Source: Planctomycetaceae bacterium
GTDB lineage: Bacteria > Planctomycetota > Planctomycetia > Planctomycetales > Planctomycetaceae
DNA length: 7,435 bases
Assembly: GCA_947479075.1 (NCBI GenBank)
Contig: CANJZR010000187.1
Coordinates: 1 to 7,435, forward strand
Direction of reading: 5' to 3'
Shown: piece by piece, positions 1 through 6,882 of the stretch
Position numbering within the stretch: the first letter of the stretch is position 1
Layout: each line of letters starts with the position of its first letter
Made by a program: the position numbers and the translations under genes
Notes under the pieces: generated by a model
What the model saw: only the letters and a program-made list of their open reading frames with translations
Databases searched by the model: none
What the model was told of the DNA's origin: nothing

Positions 1-858
1 GATGATACGCCAGGGGCGATTCTGGCCGTGAGCCAGCTAGCGAATCTCGATGGAGTTCACGCGGACGAGCCTGCAGGCGTGGCGGGCAATCAACGCCAGC
101 GCGAGGCGGCTCATCGCGAGGATTGCGAACTTGCCATCGACAATGGCCTGTACTGGTTACTCGGGCTGCAAAACCGGGACGGTGGATTCCCGACCTTCTG
201 TCGTGGATGGGGAACGCTCCCTTTTGACCGCAGTTCTCCTGACATCACAGCTCACTCGTTGCGGGCCTTGCACGCCTGGCTGCGTCGGCATCCACTCCCC
301 GACTTTGATATCGATCAAGCCGTTGAAGGCAACACGGTCGATGTGGGTGTCTTTGGTCGCATTCATCAGGGCGTGGAAGAGGGGTTCGCTTATCTCGAAG
401 GTGTGCAACGTCCGAACGGTTCGTGGCTCCCACTCTGGTTCGGGAACCAGCATGTCCCGAACGACGAGAACCCGGTCTATGGCACATCACGCGTGCTGAG
501 GGCCTTTCGCGACTGCCACCGCTGGAACGATCGGGCTCGTCGTGGGGCGGAGTGGCTGCGTTCGGTTCAGAATCCCGATGGCGGCTGGGGCGGGGATCGC
601 GGGGCACCCTCCACCGTGGAGGAGACCGCACTGGCTCTGGATGCCCTGCTGGAAGATGTCCAGAACACCACTGATGCCGTCTGGCGCGGTGTCGAATGGT
701 TGCTAAGTCGTGTCGAGGACGGGACATGGACCAATCCCTCCCCGATTGGCTTCTACTTCGCGAAACTCTGGTATTTTGAGGCAATTTACCCGCTCGTCTG
801 GACGGTGGGGGCACTGCGTAAGGCTCGCAAACGATTCGCCCAACTCGATTTGCTGTGA
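1..858 (+). CDS. Squalene/hopene cyclase-like terpene cyclase, C-terminal part (cut by left edge)
   Basis: The frame is open from base 1, so the GTG at 28 is an internal codon and the gene starts outside the window. The 285 residues present begin with DDTPGAILAV. This matches the end of the catalytic DxDD motif of class II triterpene cyclases, whose acidic residues protonate squalene. Three QW-type repeats follow at visible residues 57-63 (QNRDGGF), 136-142 (QRPNGSW) and 190-196 (QNPDGGW). They belong to the alpha-barrel repeats that stiffen these enzymes. The end (IGFYFAKLWYFEAIYPLVW) matches the family C-terminus. About 260 residues after DxDD is usual for bacterial squalene-hopene cyclase, so the 3' end looks intact. 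The family cyclises squalene to hopanoids at the membrane. The substrate here is inferred, because DDTP replaces the usual DDTA and the first half is missing. A squalene-oxidase-repeat relative of other function remains possible. No clear terminator follows. Confidence 0.88.
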   Translation, partial: DDTPGAILAVSQLANLDGVHADEPAGVAGNQRQREAAHREDCELAIDNGLYWLLGLQNRDGGFPTFCRGWGTLPFDRSSPDITAHSLRALHAWLRRHPLPDFDIDQAVEGNTVDVGVFGRIHQGVEEGFAYLEGVQRPNGSWLPLWFGNQHVPNDENPVYGTSRVLRAFRDCHRWNDRARRGAEWLRSVQNPDGGWGGDRGAPSTVEETALALDALLEDVQNTTDAVWRGVEWLLSRVEDGTWTNPSPIGFYFAKLWYFEAIYPLVWTVGALRKARKRFAQLDLL

Positions 859-970
859 TTCGGTTGAAGTCCGCCCTGAAGTTCGTCACAATGCGGGGCT
901 CGGCATTCCGCGATGTGCGGTCGCTGTCCCCTGAGCCGGTTTTCTCCCTCGCTACGAGCCGGAGCAGACC

Positions 971-986
971 TTGATCGAAGGATCAA
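971..986 (+). promoter_or_regulatory. Shine-Dalgarno inside a 6-bp inverted repeat before rpsR
   Basis: The purine stretch GAAGGA at 977-982 lies 7 nt before the ATG at 990 and is a good ribosome binding site, fixing the start of rpsR. It sits inside a perfect inverted repeat: TTGATC (971-976), a GAAG loop (977-980), GATCAA (981-986). In mRNA this could form a small, A/U-containing hairpin holding part of the Shine-Dalgarno in loop and stem. The repeat and site are seen directly. A regulatory role is inference, and a 6-bp stem may be too weak to matter. Confidence 0.5.
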
Positions 987-989
987 TCC

Positions 990-1280
990 ATGGCCGTCAA
1001 TAACAACCCGATGAACAAGACCGATGTCCGCAAGCTTCGCAAGAAGCGTCAGCGTCTGAAGAAGAAGCTGAAGTGCCGGTTTGCTCCAGACGGCGTCATT
1101 CCACGTCCCGTCTATGTGGATTACAAGGACGTGCGTCTGCTCAAGGGTTTGGTTGACCGCGAAGGTCGTATTCAGCCACGTCGCCGCAGCGGCACTTCCG
1201 CCATTTTCCAACGGGCTGTCCGTGAAGCCGTCATGCGTGCACGCTTCATCGGCTTGCTCCCCTATGTCGCTGATGAATAA
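990..1280 (+). CDS. rpsR: Small-subunit ribosomal protein bS18
   Basis: This 96-residue protein is recognisable as bS18, the small-subunit protein that pairs with bS6 on the 16S rRNA platform. The core runs from CRFAPDGV (residues 29-36, like CRFTAEGV in E. coli) through [26 protein letters not shown] and [11 protein letters not shown] at the C-terminus. All conserved blocks are present. E. coli S18 has about 75 residues. The extra length is a very basic N-terminal extension (residues about 9-28, mostly Lys and Arg) plus a short IPRP insertion after the CRF block. There is a single Cys (C29), so no zinc ribbon. I chose the ATG at 990 because GAAGGA stands 7 nt upstream. Met8 at 1011 is a weaker alternative. 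The gene stands alone between a cyclase gene and yggS, not in the common rpsF-ssb-rpsR-rplI cluster. A hairpin terminator follows 65 nt downstream. Confidence 0.95.
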   Translation: MAVNNNPMNKTDVRKLRKKRQRLKKKLKCRFAPDGVIPRPVYVDYKDVRLLKGLVDREGRIQPRRRSGTSAIFQRAVREAVMRARFIGLLPYVADE

Positions 1281-1344
1281 GTGATACGAGCCAGTTCTGT
1301 GAGTGACCTCAATCGTCACGCAACAGCTGCTCCAACGAACAACT

Positions 1345-1380
1345 CAGGCACGATCAGCCCTTCGCTGGTCGTGCCTGTTT
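1345..1380 (+). terminator. Rho-independent terminator after rpsR
   Basis: A 14-nt left arm (1345-1358, CAGGCACGATCAGC) pairs with 1364-1377 (GCTGGTCGTGCCTG) around the 5-nt loop CCTTC. All 14 positions pair, one of them as a G-U wobble. The stem is followed by TTT, then CATT, so the U-tract is short. The position, after rpsR and 62 bp before the yggS ATG, suits the end of the rpsR transcript and separates the two genes. The stem is nearly symmetric, so it could also act on the other strand, but no - strand gene is nearby. Confidence 0.82.
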
Positions 1381-1441
1381 CATTGGAGCCGTCTAGAATG
1401 AATGTGATGCGATACCGACTCCCGCCCCATTGGTCGAACCG

Positions 1442-2131
1442 ATGAGCTCCCTGCTGGAAACACTCAAACGGAATGTCGCCGCTGTGCATGAACGCATGGC
1501 CGAAGCGTGCCGTGTTGCTGGACGGTCTCCCGACAGTGTCCAGCTGATCGCTGTGACCAAGTACGCCAAGATTGAATGGATCGAGGGGCTGATCTCGCTG
1601 GGACTCGATCAGTTTGGCGAGAACCGCCCGCAACAGCTGATCGAACGTCAAGCACGATGGCCACAGGTTCGATGGCACCTGATCGGCCATTTGCAGCGTA
1701 ACAAGGCGAAGAGCGTTCTCAGCGCGACGGTACTCATTCACTCGGTCGACTCGTTGAGGCTGGCGGAGCGGCTGTCCGAACCAGCGACCGGGCGAGTCCC
1801 GATACTGTGCGAAGTGAATGTCTCTGGAGAGGAGTCGAAAGATGGATTCCCACGAGAAGAGCTGTTGTCGGTCTGGGATCAATTGATTGGGCTTGCGGGC
1901 ATTGAGATCCGGGGGCTGATGACCATGGCCCCGCTCAGCGAGGATCCTGAAGCAGCGCGTCCCGTCTTTACCCACCTCCGGGAACTGCGCGATGTGTTGC
2001 GGGCCCGGGCCGACGGGCGGCTCGCGCTGCCGGAGCTCTCCATGGGAATGAGCGGCGACTACGAAGTCGCGATTCAGGAAGGGGCCACGCTGATTCGTGT
2101 GGGCAGCCGGTTGTTCGAGGGTTTGGAGTGA
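1442..2131 (+). CDS. yggS: YggS/PROSC-family PLP-binding homeostasis protein
   Basis: This complete 229-residue protein belongs to the YggS/PLPBP family (COG0325), cytoplasmic single-domain TIM barrels that bind pyridoxal phosphate and help keep vitamin B6 and some amino-acid pools balanced. They have no established enzymatic reaction. The family blocks appear in order: LIAVTKYA with the PLP-binding lysine at K40, FGENRPQQL, WHLIGHLQRNK, HSVDS, VNVSGEESKDGF, GLMTMAP, and the phosphate-binding end LSMGMSGDYEVAI..GATLIRVGSRLFEG. Length is usual for the family. I chose the ATG at 1442 over the in-frame TTG at 1430 because it puts the lysine near position 36-40, as in relatives. Neither has a clear Shine-Dalgarno. 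The ATG overlaps the stop of a 15-codon ORF (ATGA). In many bacteria yggS lies near proC or division genes, but not here. The downstream neighbour converges, with 27 bp between stop codons. Confidence 0.94.
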   Translation: MSSLLETLKRNVAAVHERMAEACRVAGRSPDSVQLIAVTKYAKIEWIEGLISLGLDQFGENRPQQLIERQARWPQVRWHLIGHLQRNKAKSVLSATVLIHSVDSLRLAERLSEPATGRVPILCEVNVSGEESKDGFPREELLSVWDQLIGLAGIEIRGLMTMAPLSEDPEAARPVFTHLRELRDVLRARADGRLALPELSMGMSGDYEVAIQEGATLIRVGSRLFEGLE

Positions 2132-2158
2132 AATGTCGCGACGCGGCCATCCAGGTGG

Positions 2159-3730
2159 TTACTCACCGACAGCACGACGCACCTGAACTCCAATGGCGAT
2201 CTGCAGGCTCAGGCAGGTAAATATCGACACATAAATCAATGGAGCCCAGAACTCCGGCCCATCCGATGAGCTATTCCACGTGGTGACCGTTGTGGACCCC
2301 AACAGCGATAACCGGACGGCATTCAACACCGGCAAGACGAAGATCGCACCTATAATGAGGGTGGCCAACGCCCAGGCGACCGCGCCACGCTGGACCCGGA
2401 TCGAAAAATAAGCGGTCAGGTGAAGCAGGAGTAAGAAGCTGGCCACGTAGGTCAGATGCTTGATTCTCCAATCCATCAGAACCGCATCTCTTCTCCAGAG
2501 GACAGCTGAGACAAAGGCGATTGCCAAGACCGTGGGCGCCCAGGTCAACAGGTTCCCTTTGAGCTTGGAGAACACAATTCCGGTCAGCGAATGGGGAGTG
2601 AGCATCAAATTGGGCAGCGTGCCCCCGGCGTACTCGCTTCCCAGAAACTGTGAAGCGAACGCCAGAATCTCGAGCAGCAGAACCGTGACCAGGGTGCCAT
2701 GCAGCACTTCAATGGGACTGGTCAGATATTGCTTCTGAAGGCGGACCTCAAACAGGAGTGTGGCAGCGATCAATCCCACATAAAGCAGGGATTTGCCGAG
2801 CATGGTTGTGTAACCACCCGCTCCGAAGTGGAACTCTTTCCAGGCGATGGGGTCTGGACCTGCTCGGGAAACCCATTGCTGCCAGCGCCAGATGCGTTGC
2901 CCGGGCCGGGATCGGTGGGGGTCGTGAGACTCAGTGTATTCCGTGAACCGGTCGAAAATCAGCCAGGAAATCAGGAACAACCCCGCTGCAATCACCAGCG
3001 AAGTCCAGAACTGCGGTGCGATCAGAGACGGACGTCGAAAGGTGACAATCTCTTCCAGACGTACATAAGCGGAGAACCTCTCCTGAGACTCCACGACCCA
3101 TTCCAGGGCCGAGCGGAGCCATGACAGTTTTTTGGCAACCCCAGCTGTCATCGCAAATGATGCCAAGTGGCCGCTCGTCAGAGTCAGCAGCCCGATCAGG
3201 AATGTGAGCGACGTGGCGACTGCGTTCCGGCGACAGATCACCGACATGATCAGGCCGATATTTCCCAGTAGAATCAGAAAGGCTGCCAGTGTCAGGTATG
3301 CGGAGACAACCTGCGAGATGGTTGTCCCGCCGAGCACGATGGCGAGAAATGCAAATGGTAACTGAATGAGAAAGATGACCAGAGCAGTGAAGATCCGGGA
3401 TGTCGATTTTCCAAACATCAGTCCGGCATTGGAGAATCCTGCCAGCTTCAGCAGACCGAGCGTCCCCTGCTCCTTCTCCTCGGTGATGACCGAACCAAAG
3501 TAAGAGCTTCCACCGACCAGAATCAGAACCAGGTCGAGTATGACCAGCCATCGAATGAAGACACTCCCTGGCGTTCCCAAGAACCAGGTGTAGTAGTGTG
3601 CGACAAGCAGGATCCAGGTGGCGATGAACAGGCTGCCAATGCGAAACCGGTGAGCCTGGACACTGCGAGATTCCTGTCGCAGTGAGTGATTGAGGAGCGT
3701 GTACAGATTTCGCAGGTATGATCCGATCAT
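2159..3730 (-). CDS. ABC-2-type transporter permease, apparently two fused half-permeases
   Basis: This is a 523-residue polytopic membrane protein with about 12 hydrophobic segments (near residues 33-52, 58-79, 112-134, 140-166, 170-195, 241-260, 311-329, 343-363, 395-412, 424-445, 449-471 and 493-515). The first half holds ITEEKEQGTLGLLKLAG (82-98), the cytoplasmic EExxGTLxLL signature of ABC-2 permeases. The second half repeats a similar piece, SEYAGGTLPNLMLTP (365-379), each followed by a conserved-looking GK/SK segment. DPIAWKEFHF (293-302) starts the second half. Such proteins form the membrane channel of ABC exporters and need a separate ATPase, which is not in the window. The ATG at 3730 shares one base with the TGA of the upstream gene and has AGGGAG (3743-3738) 7 nt before it. 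A GTG one codon earlier is possible but less well placed. Translation is probably coupled. The substrate cannot be told. Confidence 0.87.
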   Translation of the reverse strand: MIGSYLRNLYTLLNHSLRQESRSVQAHRFRIGSLFIATWILLVAHYYTWFLGTPGSVFIRWLVILDLVLILVGGSSYFGSVITEEKEQGTLGLLKLAGFSNAGLMFGKSTSRIFTALVIFLIQLPFAFLAIVLGGTTISQVVSAYLTLAAFLILLGNIGLIMSVICRRNAVATSLTFLIGLLTLTSGHLASFAMTAGVAKKLSWLRSALEWVVESQERFSAYVRLEEIVTFRRPSLIAPQFWTSLVIAAGLFLISWLIFDRFTEYTESHDPHRSRPGQRIWRWQQWVSRAGPDPIAWKEFHFGAGGYTTMLGKSLLYVGLIAATLLFEVRLQKQYLTSPIEVLHGTLVTVLLLEILAFASQFLGSEYAGGTLPNLMLTPHSLTGIVFSKLKGNLLTWAPTVLAIAFVSAVLWRRDAVLMDWRIKHLTYVASFLLLLHLTAYFSIRVQRGAVAWALATLIIGAIFVLPVLNAVRLSLLGSTTVTTWNSSSDGPEFWAPLIYVSIFTCLSLQIAIGVQVRRAVGE

Positions 3731-5589
3731 CACCGCACTCCCTGGAGTGGAATGTCAGTGACATACAGCATCCGCCCCGATTGGTCGGGAAAGTCGCCGC
3801 TCAGCTTCAGGGAAGCTGGCAAGTCGGTGTACAGCATGACCCTCGCATACCCTTTGGGGACTTGAAATGAGTCAGGAAAGATGATGGGGCCAACGTCAAA
3901 CCCGTTGCCGACGACGTCGTAAAAGGCATCTGAGAACGCCTCCTCACTGGTCTTCGTGCTGAAGAGCCAGCCGAGAAGACTTCTCCTCCAGGCGTTTCGT
4001 CGTTGATTTCGCATCGAGAAGGGGGAGTACCATGCCTGCAAGACATGCTCCGGATTCTCAGTCGGAACGAGCTTGCCGGATTTGTTCGTGTACTCGTAGA
4101 CATTCTGATCGATCGCGACGACAGCTGCATAGATGGGAGCCTTGTACGCTGGATCGATGGTGAGTTGTGCCGATTCTGACAGCAGCGACTCGACATCCAT
4201 GCCTTGCAGCAGGACTGGAATTCCGGGCATTTCCAACCGGGTTCGAAAGGCGACCTTCTGGGTGGAAAACGCCGCCAGGTCGATCATCATGTGAGAATCG
4301 CGAATCAACATCGGGTGCTGACCGAATGATTCTCCTCCACCATACAACTGCCCCGTCCCGTTGACAGCAAATTGATGCTCGCCGCCGTTGAGCCCGGTGC
4401 CCAGTACCGACCAGCCCTCGACATCAAACACTCCCTGGTCGAGCTGCCGGGCGACTGCCACAGTCACCACTCGGTCGTTTCCTTTTTTTTCGATGCGTCC
4501 ATAAAACAGGAAGATCACTGAAAAGCCGAGGGCCAGACCAAGCATCCATGCGTAAAATCGTCCCGGTCTTTTCTCCATCAAGCCCCAACGCCAGCCGATC
4601 CTCCACTGCCATCCGACATAGACGAACACTGCCAGATAGATCAGCCCCCACTGCTGCCGCGTCCGCGCAAGGTCCTTGAGTTCACTCAGCACTTTGTCCC
4701 GGGAATAGGACAGGGGGGCAAGTTGATTCGGTAAGACCATGCCATTGGTCCGTTGGCCCCCAAGCATTGAAGCGTACACCTTGAGCTTTTGATCCAGATT
4801 TCCACCGGTCAGTTCCCGCTTGAGTATCTGCTTTTCAATGACTTCACGGGTCACCTCTTGTGCGGAGAGCGGAAGTTTTCGAAGCACACCCGCTCCGTAT
4901 CTGGCATCGGAGGTGGTGAGGTTGAGGAACTCAAACCCATTGGAAAACTTCGGCGTGGTTCCGTCGGTGTTGTTGAGGACTACGACCTGTCCTCCCTTCA
5001 GTAACCACTCCTGAAACGACTTTCGTCGAGCACCCGTCCAGCGGGGCTCATTGTCGAGAAAGACCACCCGCAGAGCATCGAGTTTCGTGACTGAGGTGGG
5101 GAACTCATCATCTCGCATGACGGGCAGCGAGCCGGTCCGATGAACTAAATCGGAGGTCGAGGCGATGAAGACGACTCCATCGTCGGCGGAGTCACTCTTG
5201 ATCGGAAGTGATTCGGCTTCGGTGTCTCCCCATCGCAGCGTCCAGGTGTCTCCCGGATCGGATACGAAGGGGGTCATCTCAGCCACGCGGGTGGTCTCGG
5301 CGGAGATGACCACTTCCTGTTCCAGTGACTCACCGATGGAACGGACGGAGTCTTCCCGGGAGAGCTGCAGCTGCAACGTCTTCTGAGTCGCCCCGCGATT
5401 TCTGATCACGATCCGCAGCGGCACGAACGTCTTGTAACGTGAAAAGCCGTCGAACCCCCATTTGGCCTCGACAATTTGAATATCGAGAGCTTCCGGCGGC
5501 GGGTCCTGTGTCCATGCGGGGCCACTGGTGAACTGAATCAGACACCAGAGAAGCAGAGCAGGAATCGTTCTTTTCCAAGTGCTGGCCAC
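3730..5589 (-). CDS. Exported two-TM membrane protein of ABC-transporter locus, family not recognised
   Basis: I do not recognise a named family for this 619-residue protein. The N-terminus (KR, then hydrophobic residues 8-22, then SGPA) is a signal peptide, probably cleaved near residue 25. An extracytoplasmic region follows. Within it, residues 171-207 (LRVVFLDNEPR..., then FQEWLLKGGQVVVLN) resemble the beta-alpha-beta core of class I glutamine-amidotransferase-like folds seen in membrane-anchored partners of gliding or export ABC systems. No catalytic Cys-His pair is evident. Two membrane segments lie at about 313-330 and 344-364, joined by a short basic loop (RIGWRWGLMEKRPGR) that should face the cytoplasm. 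The remaining 255 residues would again be outside. The GTG start at 5589 lies 3 nt after the upstream stop, with GGGAG 11 nt before it, and gives a complete signal peptide. The gene overlaps the permease, so the two products probably work together, perhaps as an external sensor or substrate handler. It contains an A8 run at 4490-4483. Confidence 0.8.
   Translation of the reverse strand: MASTWKRTIPALLLWCLIQFTSGPAWTQDPPPEALDIQIVEAKWGFDGFSRYKTFVPLRIVIRNRGATQKTLQLQLSREDSVRSIGESLEQEVVISAETTRVAEMTPFVSDPGDTWTLRWGDTEAESLPIKSDSADDGVVFIASTSDLVHRTGSLPVMRDDEFPTSVTKLDALRVVFLDNEPRWTGARRKSFQEWLLKGGQVVVLNNTDGTTPKFSNGFEFLNLTTSDARYGAGVLRKLPLSAQEVTREVIEKQILKRELTGGNLDQKLKVYASMLGGQRTNGMVLPNQLAPLSYSRDKVLSELKDLARTRQQWGLIYLAVFVYVGWQWRIGWRWGLMEKRPGRFYAWMLGLALGFSVIFLFYGRIEKKGNDRVVTVAVARQLDQGVFDVEGWSVLGTGLNGGEHQFAVNGTGQLYGGGESFGQHPMLIRDSHMMIDLAAFSTQKVAFRTRLEMPGIPVLLQGMDVESLLSESAQLTIDPAYKAPIYAAVVAIDQNVYEYTNKSGKLVPTENPEHVLQAWYSPFSMRNQRRNAWRRSLLGWLFSTKTSEEAFSDAFYDVVGNGFDVGPIIFPDSFQVPKGYARVMLYTDLPASLKLSGDFPDQSGRMLYVTDIPLQGVR
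4483..4490 (-). other. A8 homopolymer run inside the 619-residue gene (possible slippage site)
   Basis: The coding strand reads GAA AAA AAA GGA, giving eight consecutive A bases at residues 367-369, just after the second membrane segment. This includes the heptamer A AAA AAA in the zero frame, a typical slippery pattern. A -1 shift adds about 20 residues, starting with a basic KRKR stretch, and stops at 4424. A +1 shift stops within about 6 codons. Either would give a protein lacking the second outside domain. Actual slippage is not shown, and no downstream stimulatory structure was established. Confidence 0.4.
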
Positions 5590-5592
5590 CGC

Positions 5593-6789
5593 TTAGAAGT
5601 CTCCCACAGGTTGATGATCATGGCGGTTTGCCAGTCGACGAAGAATCTCCAGGTGAACTGAACGAGAGATGGAACGAACCGATCCGTCGACCAGCAAGAA
5701 GTTTCCGGAGTTGCGGTGAATCGGCCAGAAGCCTGTTTCGCGGTACTGTTTCGCACGCTGTTCTGAAATGTTCGGTGGGGCAGGTGGATCGCTGACGCCA
5801 GGAGGATTGGAATCCTCGTCTGCTGAGTTGGCTGGTTCTTGATTCTCCTGGGCATCCCCAGGTGTGATTGTGTTCTGCGAATCATCGTTCAGCGAGGAGC
5901 CTGCACCGGAGTCGTTTGAGCTGTCTTCGTACTCTGCTCCGCTCTCCTCCTCTGGAGCCAGCGAGGACGGAGCGAGTCCCTGCTCTTCGCGAATCGTATC
6001 TTGCAGGGTTCGCTTGCGCACGTCTTCCGCCTCAGGGTTCACGCAGAAGTAGGTTTTGACATACGCCTCGCCATAGCCGAGGCCAAAGTTTCGCAGGCTC
6101 CCCGATGTTCCCTCTGCCCAATGAACATCAGCCGCTTCTCCCAGCAGGATTGTCTGGTGCAGCCCATCGACCAGTTCGTCAAAACGCACATGGCTGTTCA
6201 GTGTGAGAATGCCGTTGTTATCGGATTGAATGGGGGCCAGAACATCGTGATGGCAACCGGCGTAACCGATCGGAATCTGGCTCGAACGCGAAGGACACAT
6301 CAGGAACTCGGGAGTCTGTTCGATGATGGCACGATTCACGGGATCGTCTACGCCGCGTGATGCGTCGAGTCTGGACATGAGCGTCTGCTCGTCCAGTTGG
6401 GGCAGGAGTTGAAGTGCCCAGCCCCACACGAAGCGATCGGGCCCCGGTGCTGCTGGCGACTGCAGGTCGACCGAACCACTGGGAAGTGACTGGTGAGTCA
6501 TGTGATACGCATGGAACGCCTCGCCGAGTTGGGCCAGGTTCGAGCGGCAGTATGTCGCACGGGCCGACTCGCGGGCATTTTGAATCGCAGGGAGAACCAT
6601 CCCCATCATGACGGCCAGAATCGCAATGCAGACCAGCATCTCAATCAACGTGAAACCGAAGTCGCGACGAACTGGACGTGATATGGAAAAGACCTGCCTT
6701 CGTCGCCATTTGGTCTGCTGATTGAGCCTCCATTCGCGGACTGGAGAGTGCGAAACGGCGGAACTGGTTGTGATGAAGTCGCGTTTCAT
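5593..6789 (-). CDS. DUF1559-family protein with type IV pilin-like N-terminus
   Basis: This complete 398-residue protein has a prepilin peptidase motif, FGFTLIEML, with predicted cleavage after G45, a mature N-terminal Phe and Glu at mature position 5. A hydrophobic helix follows to about residue 67. The DUF1559 core comes next: ARESARATYCRSNLAQLGEAFHAYH (72-96), a CPSR site at 165-168, YAGCHHDV (176-183), DNNGILTLNSHVRF (190-203), and near the end NFLLVDGSVRSI (363-374). The family is abundant in Planctomycetes and its function is unknown. A pseudopilin-like place in the membrane with the body outside is inferred. Two oddities are a 45-residue leader, much longer than usual, and an acidic insertion at about 279-340. 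The start is firm: TGA lies one codon upstream (6795-6793), and the ATG at 6789 is the only ATG, GTG or TTG before the pilin motif. GGTGAG stands only 2 nt before it. The next gene follows after 3 nt. Confidence 0.92.
   Translation of the reverse strand: MKRDFITTSSAVSHSPVREWRLNQQTKWRRRQVFSISRPVRRDFGFTLIEMLVCIAILAVMMGMVLPAIQNARESARATYCRSNLAQLGEAFHAYHMTHQSLPSGSVDLQSPAAPGPDRFVWGWALQLLPQLDEQTLMSRLDASRGVDDPVNRAIIEQTPEFLMCPSRSSQIPIGYAGCHHDVLAPIQSDNNGILTLNSHVRFDELVDGLHQTILLGEAADVHWAEGTSGSLRNFGLGYGEAYVKTYFCVNPEAEDVRKRTLQDTIREEQGLAPSSLAPEEESGAEYEDSSNDSGAGSSLNDDSQNTITPGDAQENQEPANSADEDSNPPGVSDPPAPPNISEQRAKQYRETGFWPIHRNSGNFLLVDGSVRSISRSVHLEILRRLANRHDHQPVGDF
5770..5955 (-). other. Acidic, Ser/Asn/Pro-rich low-complexity insertion in DUF1559 protein
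   Basis: Codons for residues about 279-340 encode a stretch rich in Glu, Asp, Ser, Asn, Gly and Pro, with no hydrophobic core and ending in Pro-rich sequence (PPGVSDPPAPPN). It lies between the FCVNPE block and the C-terminal FWPIHR block of the DUF1559 core, where the downstream paralogue (6883-7435) has a much shorter, less acidic segment. It is probably disordered and exposed outside the cell. The composition is seen directly. Disorder is inferred. Confidence 0.75.
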
Positions 6790-6882
6790 GGCTCACCAGT
6801 TGCGGTGCGGTCGAGGTGTCGACTTGGGCAGGGACATTCGCGAGACGCTGACGCGAGCGACTCCGTAATGAGAGTGGGTGTC

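Noticed and set aside
897..943. Possible terminator after the cyclase gene (GGCTC...GAGCC, then TTTT)
   Set aside because: The stem is only 5 bp around a loop of about 31 nt holding a second 4-bp stem. It is too weak to call.
786..1319. Antisense ORF over rpsR and the cyclase end
   Set aside because: It lies opposite the well-supported rpsR gene. The protein shows no family features.
1394..1399. TAGAAT as a -10 promoter box for yggS
   Set aside because: It matches TATAAT well, but no -35-like sequence lies at a suitable distance, and planctomycete promoters are poorly matched by that consensus.
1316..1975. Long antisense ORF across the yggS gene
   Set aside because: It is a shadow of yggS codons on the opposite strand, with no recognisable motif.
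2132..2158. Shared terminator between the converging yggS and permease genes
   Set aside because: The gap is only 27 bp and holds no stem longer than a few pairs and no T-run.
2931..3764. Second - strand ORF of 277 codons inside the permease region
   Set aside because: It is an alternate frame of the permease gene, rich in His, Arg, Ser and Pro as typical of shadow frames, without membrane segments.
6790..6882. Promoter or terminator between the two DUF1559 genes
   Set aside because: Only short stems such as TCGCG/CGCGA with 9-nt loops are seen, with no U-tract and no paired -35/-10 boxes.
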